Assembly (NCBI GenBank): GCA_030267565.1
Contig: BRXU01000006.1
Location: forward strand, 4,204,001 to 4,268,000
Direction: 5' to 3'
DNA length: 64,000 bases
Source of the DNA: Pleodorina starrii
Taxonomy: Eukaryota > Chlorophyta > Chlorophyceae > Chlamydomonadales > Volvocaceae
The notes under the pieces were generated by a model that was not told the DNA's origin, did not search any database, and saw only the letters and a list, made by a program, of their open reading frames with translations. Below are positions 55,201 to 64,000 of the stretch, piece by piece. The first letter of the stretch is position 1; each line of letters opens with the position of its first letter. Position numbers and translations under genes: made by a program.

Positions 55201-57517
55201 TGGGTGGAGGGGTGCGTGGGTCTGAGGAGGGTCGGTGCGTGGGCGGGAGAAGAGACTGTGTGCGGGGGCTGCTGCCTCGGCGCCGCGCCCCGGCGCCGCG
55301 CTGCGTAGGACCCACCGGTACCGTGCGCAAAGCACGGAAGCACGGACGCATGCCTTTGGCAGCCACCGTGTCTTGTCGTGTTGACATGGCCGCCAAAGCT
55401 TTCGATTCCGCACACACAGATCTTAACATCAGCGCCACTTCCGGGGTGCGTTGCTTGTGGCGTTGCGGGTGTGCGGCGGTCGGCGCGGCAGGGTTCAGCT
55501 GATGGGCAACGACGACATACTGGACGCCGCGCTGTCGCCGTCGCCGCGCTCCCCCAACACCCACACCGCCGGCGCCCCGCCGCAACAGCCGCAAACCTCC
55601 CCGCAGCACCAACAGTACCAACAGTACCAGCAGCTGACGGCGGCGGCGCTCAACGCGCAGCAGCAGCAGCTGCTGCAACAGCAACAGCAGCAGCAGCAGG
55701 GGCCGGCGTCGCCCGCGCAGCCGTCGCCTTCTCGCCTCTCCAATCGCTCCCTCGCCGCTGCGGCGCCCGCCGGCGCTACCGACATCGGCGGTCTGCAGTC
55801 GACGGTGCCGACGCTGCAGCTGCCGCCGCGCGCCAATTCGCGGATGCTCGGCGGCGCGGCGGCGGCAGCTGCAGCGTCGGTCGGCGGCGCCGCCAGCGGC
55901 CCGAGCTCCGAAACTGCCAGCCCCACGCGGCTTGACTACCCGGGCTTTAGCGGCGCCGACCCACGGGACACCGACGCGGACCAGAGCCTCAGCGCGCGCA
56001 GCGGCCGCTCCGCGATGTCGGAGGGCCCCGGCGGCGGCGGCGCCGCCGCCGCGCTCATGTCGACGGCGTCCACGGAGCGGATCGCCTCCGGTGTCCCGGT
56101 GGTGGAGCACCACCGCGACGGCGGCGGCGTCGACGCCGCGTCGTACGCCAGCGGCCTGCTGGGGCCTCAGGCCGTTGATCCGCTGGCGATGGTCGCCGGC
56201 GGCGGCGGCGGCAGCGGCGCGCCCGCGGCGCCGCCGCCCGGGCTGTCTCCTCTGATGGAGCTGCTGAGCCAGAGCGCCTTTGCCACCGCGACGTCGCCGG
56301 CGGGCAGCGCCGGCATGTCACCACTGGGCTTCGGCGGCGGCAGCACTCCCCTGGAGCGCTCCACCGACTCGTTTGTACGAATCGGCAGCATGCCGTTCTC
56401 CGGTGCCGCGTCGCCGATGGCGATGGGCAATCCCATTGAGCTGCTGGGCTCGCCGATCAAGTATCCCCAGCAGCAGCAGCAGCAAGCGCAGGTGGGCATG
56501 GGCGGGAATCGAGGCAGCAGCGGCGGCGCCAGCAGCGGCGGCGGCGGGGCGGGCGGCGGCGGCGGCGCCGTCGGTACGGTTGGCGGGGGTCGAGGCTCGC
56601 AACCCTCGTCCATCAGCGTCACGCTGCCGCAGGTCCAGCAGCCGACGGCAGCGGCGGCGGCGGCACCGCCGCCGCCGCAGCAGCCGCAGCAGCCACAGCC
56701 GCAGCCGCAGGCAGCCCATGCTGCGCAATCGGGCGTGACAATGTCCGGCTTGCAGCAGCCGCAGCAACAGCCGCCAGCGCAGCAGCAGCAGCCACAGCAA
56801 CAGCAAGCCCTGCCTCAACCGCTTCCGCAACAGACCCAGCACCAGCAGCCACAGCCGCAGCAACAGCAGCAGACCCGGCCGCCGCCGCAGCAGCAGCAGG
56901 CCCAGCAACTGAGCGGTATGTCCTTCCGAGTGAGCAACACCGGAGGCGCCGGCTCGCCGGCTCTCGCAGGCCTGGGCCTGGGGGGCTTCGCGGCCGCGAC
57001 CACAACCGCCGCCGCCGCGGCGACGGCCTCGACTGCCGGCGGACCGGCTCGTGGCCCCAGCACGCAAGGCATGGCAGGTGCGTCTCCAGGCCCCGCGGGA
57101 GCCGGCCCCAGCGCCAAAGTGCTGTCACCTGCCGGCAGCAAGAGCGGGCGCTTGTCGATGGGGGCTCCCGTGCCTTCGTCGCCGTCGCAGCGCGGCGGCT
57201 TACCCTCCAGCTTGTCCACGATGCCCAGCGGCCGCACCGGTGCCAACGCAATCCTGAGCAAAGTCCTGTCCGGCCGCGGGGAGTTTGACTCGGACGATGA
57301 CGATGACGCCGATGCCGGGATGCCGCACACGACGTCGCTGAGCCGGGGTGTTGGCGGCGGCGGTGGCAGCGGCGTGCAGCGCGGGGGAGGCTTGGTGACG
57401 GCGGCGAGCGCGTCGACGTCGACGGGGCAGCAGCGGACCAGCGCCGGTGCCTTGGGCGGGCGCGGCACGCTGGCTGGGGGCAGCGCGGCGCATGATGACG
57501 ACGAGTTCAATTTCTGA
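49282..57517 (+). CDS. Large low-complexity protein with N-terminal coiled coil, 8 exons, ~1,887 aa
   Basis: Exons: 49282-49431, 49515-49652, 49729-50106, 50667-52157, 52655-53155, 53640 (or 53628)-54302, 54807-55123, 55492-57517; phases agree, including the phase-2 junction RTRS-R-VQLMGNDD. Residues 1-~160 are charged and helical (SRELERVRAKRRLLEQSAAK, RKLLDQLQAADTSLGDG, QRKLDQLRERLEDEHRRQHQ) and end in an Arg/Ser run (RSRPRSDHRRRSPSRRSPSP). The rest is Gly/Ala/Pro/Ser-rich with poly-Gln, a YYYHHHH block, and repeated short motifs such as SP-SPRD and PLYG. The C-terminus has an acidic run (EFDSDDDDDADAG) and ends DDDEFNF. There is no enzymatic domain and I do not recognise it. RS-type and SP-rich content suggests a phosphorylated scaffold or RNA-associated protein, as inference only. 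Confidence 0.8.
50150..50225 (+). repeat. CTAGCTAG / GCCAGTT repeat in intron 3 of the large gene
   Basis: A run of AGCTAGCTAGCTAGTTAGCC and near copies follows the donor at 50107, an imperfect tetranucleotide-type array. Confidence 0.75.
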
Positions 57518-59382
57518 GCAGGGGCATGCTGGGCAGGACGAAGCTCCTCCTCCTCCCCACCCACCGTGCTTCCTGGCTGCCCTGAAAGCCGAAACCCTCT
57601 CGCGCGTTGCCGCCACCCCCTCTCCTCGGCTCGGTTGAACTGTGATTTATACCCGGACGCGGCCGAAATGTGCCTTGGGACAGGCCATGGTCGTACTGCT
57701 GTCCGTACATGCCGTACTGTTGCTCCCTTTTTTTCGTAATTTGGCTTTGCGCCCTCCGCCTTGGGTGCACGCTGGGGCCGCTGGAGCCCGTCAGCCGCGG
57801 TACGGCACTGTTGAACCATTTTGCGTTGGCGGTCCCTGTGGCGCGGCGTCTCTCGAGCGGGCGGAAGGTTCACGAGCACACACAACCGCTCGGCCGCCGC
57901 GCTTCGGTCCCGTCATTTACATGTGCCCTTTCGTAGCTGCCGTACGCCTCGTCGTACGTGTATACGAGACGGTCTAGCCTGGCCCGGGCCGGGGCGCCAT
58001 ACGATATAGATAAAGCGAGCCAGTGACTCCTTACCACATACCAGGGGAGGAGGGGGAGTCGGTGATGAACACGAAACCGCACCTGGTGGGGGGGGGGGCG
58101 GGTGGGGGAAGGCGCTAAAGCGACTGAGTGCTGAACACGCCGAGAGGCAGTAACACGCCGTGACTGTCCTCGCCGCGGTGATGGGCCTTAGGGTTGAGGG
58201 GAGGTGGTCACTGGGAGGAGCTAAGGGAGCCGACGTAGGACGGGGCCGGGACACTGGAGGCGGTGTCGAAGCAGCGTTGATTTGAGCGGGTACCGTAATT
58301 CATTTCCCCGTTGTGAGGGGGTGGGGGGCCTCGCCGCCGATTATGGAGGCCACGCTGTGGCTGTGGCGGCGTGCAAAAAGGGGGTTGGCGCGGCATGTTT
58401 CTCTTTGACGTGACCTGTGCAAATCCGGGGAGCGAGCTGGCCCGTGGCCGGGAGTGTGCGTTGGCGCAGAGCATCGTGGCTGTGTGGGGTGCCCGATTGG
58501 GGTCGTGCGATCTATTCTGTGCGGATTGCACGAGATGATGTCCGACACGCAAGCCGTGATTCTCGTATAGTTGGTGCCGTATTGGCGCGGCTTGGATCAG
58601 CAAGGCGATATGGGACATGGGTCGGGCCATAAACTCGGACATGGGTTGACTTGGACGCAGTGAGACGCTATCTGGGCCTCTTCCACGGCGCCACGTTTTC
58701 TTCCAGCGTATCGTGTTTTTGTTTGGAAGGTGGCATGTCGAAACGGCCCTCAAGTTACGAGTTCGTAACGGTTGAGGAGAATTTTGGCGGGAGCTGTGCG
58801 TTCATCCGACTGGGTAATCCACCTCTGAACGCTAGCACTTCTGCCATCTAATAGGTTAAGGACTTTGCGTGTGGCATAATAAAGGGCAAGGTAATATCCG
58901 AGTGCGGAAACATGTCAGCTGGGTGCTTCGAGCGAGTTCGACTCGGTGTTTTCACACCCCGATGTTTATGATATCTTCTCACCAGTTTTATATGGTGAAT
59001 GATCTGATCTGTAACATTATCATAAATATTATTTAATGAAGTGTCAAGGTACTTACCGTTCCGCTTCGTTGCCCCGTTTATGGACGAGCATCAGGACAAC
59101 GTCAGCACTGCTTATAGCCTAGTTTGCGGCACTTATTGCACCTGCTATGGCTAAAGGTTTTTAAATCACTATTGAACAAACAATCTTTTTTCACATCTGC
59201 GTACGTCCACAGTCCTCAGCTTCCCTTGTCGCAACGGTTAACTTTTTAATCAAAGTCTCATTCATTGTCAACTTCACAGGCCCGCAACGTCTCTAATTTA
59301 AACCTAGCTTGCTGTGCTAGGTTCTTGTTCGGCGCCAGCCAATTCCGAAACAGTCGTTGTGCAGAGGCAGGCTATCCTAGCA
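57518..59382. other. 3' UTR of the large gene and intergenic DNA
   Basis: No gene supported. A TGTAA at about 59010 is far from the stop at 57517. The right part is AT-richer and is probably upstream DNA of the small gene at 59383. Confidence 0.4.
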
Positions 59383-60103
59383 ATGACCACAGAAGCAGAG
59401 ATAAAACTCATACCGGTACATAATAATGTTCCCCCGCGGAAAAGCCCCCCGCGGCTTGTCGTGCCTTGCTCGGAGCCCGTTGTTGGGGACGACTACCTGT
59501 TCAGCCCGGGGGTGGAGACGCCAGGCCACCGCCTTGCCGGGAAGGTAAGATGCGAACGCAAATTGTGAAATGGGCGCGGAGCGCTCATCTGTGCTCGTAA
59601 ATGATTTTGACAGCGCGGCTAGTAATTTTGTGGGAGATATTTTAGTTAGATGCCTGCAACGGGCTAGCGCTTAAGGCGTGTGGAAGGCGCATATCAAGTT
59701 CTTGACTTCCCACACCTGCGCGGCAACTGAAGGGGTTGCGCCACGCTAGGTTGGCGCTCTCGGAGGCCCTTCCCGCCACCCCCCCCCATCTTCGGGGCAA
59801 CCACGAGCGAGCGTCTGGGAGGGCCATCACGGCCACCTTTGAGAGTTGTGTCAAAAGCTGCCAAAAGCGCCTCGGGGCCCCTGGGTGCGGAGCGCGCGCG
59901 AAAGGTTGCAAGGCGTCGCGAAACGCCAACACCCCCTGCCGCAACCTCTTCCTCCCCCACCATTCGCCCATCTACTACAGGGCTTCCAAGACGGCGCACC
60001 CGGACCCAAGCAGCAGCAGCTGCAACAGCAACAACAGCAACAGCTGGTCGCGGATTCGCCACGACCGCCTCCTGGCTGCCTGCCTTGCCTGAAACCGCGA
60101 TGA
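59383..60103 (+). CDS. Small two-exon protein, 94 aa, unknown
   Basis: Exon 1, 59383-59544, reads MTTEAEIKLIPVHNNVPPRK through GDDYLFSPGVETPGHRLAGK and ends at a clean donor (GAAG|GTAAGA). Exon 2, 59981-60103, follows CTACTACAG and reads GFQDGAPGPKQQQLQQQQQQ-Q...LPCLKPR with a TGA. Both are phase 0. Exon 1 is convincing; exon 2 is chosen for its acceptor and frame, and an intervening exon is possible. The 3' UTR would be long if the TGTAA near 61899 is its end. No domain recognised. Confidence 0.45.
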
Positions 60104-61970
60104 CAATAAAGCCCTGCTTCTGGGTAGCTCGGCAGGCGCCTCGGGTGTGGCTTGTGGCGGCTCGGAGGTCCTTACAGCCCGGGGGGTTGTCCCGGGGGTG
60201 CCTTCTGCTGGGGAGGCCGGGGACGGGGGCTGTCTCCATTCCGCAGCTCGTGCCACCTGGGCTGGCAGGTGGCAGCGGCCCGGGGTGGCAGCGCGGGAAC
60301 GGCACTGGAAGGAGCGAGTGGCGCGCCGCTGGCCGCTGCAGGAAGCCAAATGCCCGCGGCTCTCGGTTGTCTGTCGCTTGGCCGTCGGTCTCTTCTCAAC
60401 CGGCAGCGTGGACCTCGTGTTGGGGGCTTGTTATGTTGTGGGCGCGTGCAGGTCGGCAACCCCCGCGCATGGATGTACATGAATCATGAACCGGAGTGAG
60501 TGATCAGGGGTGATGTGGCCGATGAAATCAAGCCCGCCAGCTGGGAGGCCCCGCATCTTGTTTGGATCTCGTTGGATCTCATTTGGATCTGATTGGGACA
60601 GCCCCAGGTCCCATGCTTCGTCCCTTCGCTGCGGTATCTTCTTTTTTGCCCCAGGCCCGCGCACATATTTGGCAGGTAGGTAGGGAGGGAGGGAGGTGCA
60701 TTCGGTATCTGTCGGCGCAGCGGCGGCGTATTCATCCTACTATTTTGTCTACTGTACTATCACGTCGTGCGGTGCGGGAGCCGGTGGGGTGTCCGGTTCG
60801 CACAACCGACGGGTCGATGGGTCCCCCACACGTCGTGAGCTCCACTTGAGCTGGGTCTTTCGGTTGATGGGCTGCTCTGCTTTCGGTTGATGGGCTGCTC
60901 TGGTGGTTGCAAGGGCGGCTATGGGCTGTTCAGCCTTCAGCGCGTATGGGGGTGCGGATACGGTATCGAGCGCGAGGAAGCGCGCCGTGTTGCGGTAACT
61001 TTGACGACTGTTAGTAACCCTGCGTCAGTGGGTGCCTGGTGGACGATGTCGGCCTGGCAGACGAAGGAGCTCCGGGTGTACGGTATGCAAGCCAGGATAG
61101 CGCGGGCATCTGCTACTGCCGTGCACCGTTTGCTGAACAATGTGCGTGCTGCTTACACTGTTTTATCTATCGAGCACTGACCATGTTGCGTTGTCGTGCC
61201 ATGCGTACTTTGACCGTTGGCCGATCTGGTCAACGGTACCTCATGGTGGTTGAACGGTTGATGCATTTGCTCCCGCGCATTTTGCGTTGTGTTGGACGGA
61301 TGGCCAATGGTGCCATGGATGGTCGCGGGCGTTGGCGAATGGCTTTTTGCTTTTTGGGGCGCACACAGCAGGCGGCGAGTTTGGCGAAGGGGCGGCTCTT
61401 CCGTCCGTCCTGCCCGGCTGCTGAGAACAGACCTGCGTTGCAGTCACGAAGCGGGTGCTGGGCCAAGTGGCTGGTTGGGTTGCGACTTGCGAGCGCGCCG
61501 GGCGGTTGGCAAGTTGGCAAGAGTTGCAGGTTTGTTGCAGGTGCCGTCGCATTTTGTGCGATTTTGGCGTTCATGGAAGCTTCGAGTTCCTGTCGCTTGC
61601 TCGTCGTCTGGACACTGGCCTGTAGGCGACAGGTAGGAGGAGAGCAGCTGAAGGGACGATCGCCACCATTGTGCTCATTCACCTGTTCAGAAGCTGACAG
61701 CGTCGGGAGAGCAGCTGAGTCACACACTTGCACTCCGGCGTTCCGGGACCTGGGTTGCGGGTTTCTGGCAGTCCGGAACCGTATTTTACAGCGTCTCCGC
61801 CGGGTTGAGGCAAAATCACTTTTGCCACCGACCATTGCGGCGGTCTGGCCCGGTTTTGCCTGCCATCATGTTTTTTCGGTTGGTAAGAAGTGTAGCAACT
61901 GTAACCGACCGTTCAGATCGCTGCGCTGTTAATATTGCTTATTTGCCGCCGGTCTTCCCAGTCTTCGGCC
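60104..61970. other. Possible long 3' UTR; no supported gene
   Basis: A 20-base direct repeat (GGTTGATGGGCTGCTCTG) occurs at about 60862 and 60884. The frame 61039-61932 (297 codons) has no recognised domain and an irregular composition, so I do not call it. A TGTAA lies at about 61899. Confidence 0.35.
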
Positions 61971-61976
61971 GTAGCC

Positions 61977-62758
61977 TCAATAAGACTGCAACAAGAAGGG
62001 CCTGCGGCGATCCCGGAATTTGGTTGCGCCGTAGAGTTGTGGAAAGCGTGTGTTGATAGAAAGACGGACGACAGTTAGTGTGCTGCATCCAGCGTTACGC
62101 TGCAGTAACAGGTGGGCTTGGAAGTGCGGGTTGCAGGTTCCATCTCGCACGGGGTCCAGGTATGAAGAACCTCTATCCCACGCTATCAATACAATCGTCG
62201 TACTACAGCTAATGCCGGAAGCACCTTCGATGCACGTGGTCAACCAACTGGCTGGACCTGTCGCGAGGACCTGTACGTATGTGCCTAGGTCGAAACCAGT
62301 CCGGACGTTAATCCGGCACCGCGTGCATAACCCAGTTCCGCGGGGCTGTCGGTCCGCGCGACAGTTTCCCAGTTCCGCCGGCGCGGCGAAGAGGACGACC
62401 TGCATGCCCAAGGTGTTGTCTTTGTTGCGAGCCGTACCACACTACCCTTCCCTATCTAGCCATGCTCTCTCTTGTTACCTGTGAACAAAGAGTGAGCCTC
62501 GGCGTTCGGCCAGCACAACGATGTTGCCGTTGCTGTTAGCATGAGGCCATCCTGCCTACCATCCATGCAAGTCTTCCGCTCCAGGGTCCAGGCCCATTCC
62601 CCGCACCCACACACCTGTCGCAGCCGCTGCTGACGCTGTTGTGCCATCGCTGTCACAGCTGCTTCTTCCGGTCGCTCAGCTGTTCGTGCTATGCCGGCCG
62701 GCCCCTCCCACACATTCCTTGCCTCCAACAACCGGGCTGCGGCTCGCTCGTAAGCATT
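61977..62758 (-). CDS. Exon-like segments of an unidentified minus-strand gene
   Basis: A 48-codon exon at 62758-62615 has a good acceptor (TTGTGCAG) and donor (CGACAG|GTGTGTG): NAYERAAARLLEARNVWEGP, ...AVTAMAQQRQQRLRQ. A second exon at about 62531-62485 follows CATGCTAACAG and ends at CACAG|GTAACA: NGNIVVLAERRGSLFVH, strand-turn-strand in style. A third segment from about 62398 reads VVLFAAPAELGNCRADRQPR and is open to 61977. Start, exon order and product are unproven. Confidence 0.35.
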
Positions 62759-62769
62759 CTGCACAAGTG

Positions 62770-64000
62770 GGTCCTATGATCTCTGCCATTCTCGCCAGCT
62801 CTCCACGTATTGCGTCCAGACGTTACTGTTGCGGCTTACATGGGTGCACGTGCCCAGGCAGGATGACATGTTGATCGAACGAATGTGGCCATCCTAACAC
62901 CGGAGATAGTCCGGGCTGACATGTAGGGGGCCCGCAGGGCACTAGCACAGCACGGAGGCCATGCCCCACCCCTCCCTGTGGGCCCCAAACGAAGGCCTTC
63001 ACGTTACACACGTCTTTTTGCCCACGTTGTGCTCAACGGTGAACCACACCCAAGCGACCCCATGCGTCACGAAGCCCGACAGCGGGGGCTCTGTTCATCA
63101 CCCGCCTGTATTGTCACCCTCCTGCATCGTTTTCGTTGCCCCGCAAACAGCCTTCGGACGCGTGTGAACCTGCGAAGCGTATGTATGCTCCGGTTTCGGC
63201 CTCCTACGTCCTGCGCCATGCGTAACCGTCGCTTTGCATCCAAGCGCCATTCCTATTGTATTTGTTTTTGCAGCGGCGGCCCAGAGGTCTCCGCGTATTG
63301 CGTCAACCGTTCGCGTAACCGTCACAGCTCGCCATCTGGTCTTTCAGTCGTGTTGCCTTCCCTCGCTATCCTTTGTTGACAAGTAAAGGCTGGCGCGATC
63401 CCGGGTTTATAGCGGTGGGGTTGTGGGGCTGTGTTGTGGTCATGATGTGGTGCGTGTCTATACATGAGATGTGTTTGCACCCGAGCGTTGTTCATGCACC
63501 GTCTCTTCGGGTTACGTCGACGACGTTAGTGCAGCGGGAGATCAGCTGCGGCAGTCACAGGCGTAACCTAGCGTCACCCGCATAGAGGCCGCTCGCTCGG
63601 TTCACACATATCACCCGGCAGGCGTCCGGGGCCGAAGGCTTGAGTGTCTCCGACCCATCCACCCACCCACCATGACGGCGTTCGGGTCTCACAGGGTCAT
63701 TGTCCTTGCGGCACATCCACCGGGGTGTGGGGTGAATGGGGGGGGGGGGCGGAAACCCCGGGCCCCCCACCAATGCATGGTTCCATGAGCACGTTACCCG
63801 ATATCCGTAATGGCAGCTCAAATTACCTAACACGCACGATAAACGCCTTGCTGGGGGGGTGGATGCGCACGCCCTGTGCCCCCCACCACGTGTGCAGTGA
63901 GACACGTACACCTGTGCCCATGAGCCTTTGTTCATTACGTATGTCATAATTCGGGTGCTCATATTACCTAATGCGCACGAAGCTCGCCATGCTGCGAGTG
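62770..64000. other. Right end of window: no confident gene
   Basis: Similar ~40-base strings (GACGCAATACGCGGAGACCT, minus strand near 63300, and GACGCAATACGTGGAGAGCT near 62812) suggest an old duplication. A second pair, ATTACCTAACACGCACGA (about 63822) and ATTACCTAATGCGCACGA (about 63964), recurs at the very end of the window. May include upstream exons of the minus gene at 62-62.8 kb. Confidence 0.35.

Noticed and set aside
61039..61932. 297-codon plus frame
   Set aside because: No ATG at its start, no domain, irregular composition with many Cys/Arg/Trp; probably chance in a 3' UTR.
1..64000. CRISPR arrays, bacterial operons, tRNA or rRNA genes
   Set aside because: No regularly spaced repeats with unique spacers, no Shine-Dalgarno-type operons and no cloverleaf or rRNA sequence were noticed; the window is eukaryotic.

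Overview
Nuclear DNA of a volvocalean green alga of the Chlamydomonas type. The evidence is high GC coding sequence with Ala/Gly/Pro/Gln homopolymers, genes split by many short GT-AG introns, TGTAA motifs near gene ends, and CCCTAAAA motifs (the Chlamydomonas telomere unit) inside introns. I do not assign a species. Multi-exon models were built by hand; for the main genes every exon-exon phase was checked and agrees, and total lengths divide by three.

Layout. 1-0.9 kb: 5' part of a minus-strand secreted protein gene running off the window. 2.5-2.8 kb: possible small minus-strand ORF. 4.2-14.3 kb (minus): 15-exon Sfi1-like centrin-binding repeat protein of about 1,870 aa. 14.9-17.6 kb (plus): TFIID subunit TAF13, divergent from the Sfi1-like gene across a ~0.6 kb shared upstream region. 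18.6-30.0 kb: transposon island with a dispersed divergent-ORF repeat, a nested foldback structure, two families of LINE (one with an uninterrupted 1,037-codon reverse-transcriptase frame) and tandem repeats. 30.3-35.5 kb (plus): CHERP-like splicing factor (SURP + CID), 10 exons. 36.1-37.5 kb: second copy of the dispersed repeat. 38.7-40.3 kb (plus): small secreted proline-rich wall-type protein. 40.3-46.4 kb: simple repeats, remnants of a Helitron/Pif1-type helicase and an unidentified mobile-element-like ORF. 49.3-57.5 kb (plus): 8-exon gene for a 1,887-aa low-complexity protein with an N-terminal coiled coil, not recognised. 59.4-60.1 kb (plus): small two-exon gene. 62-62.8 kb: exon-like segments on the minus strand.

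The host genes have no single shared pathway: one cytoskeletal (Sfi1-like), one transcription (TAF13), one splicing (CHERP-like), one extracellular matrix, and several unknowns. Two mobile-element islands separate them. The most interesting items are two PIP-box-like motifs (PCNA binding) at the C-terminus of the intact LINE frame, the dispersed repeat family with two divergent ORFs around a hairpin, and the nested foldback element.
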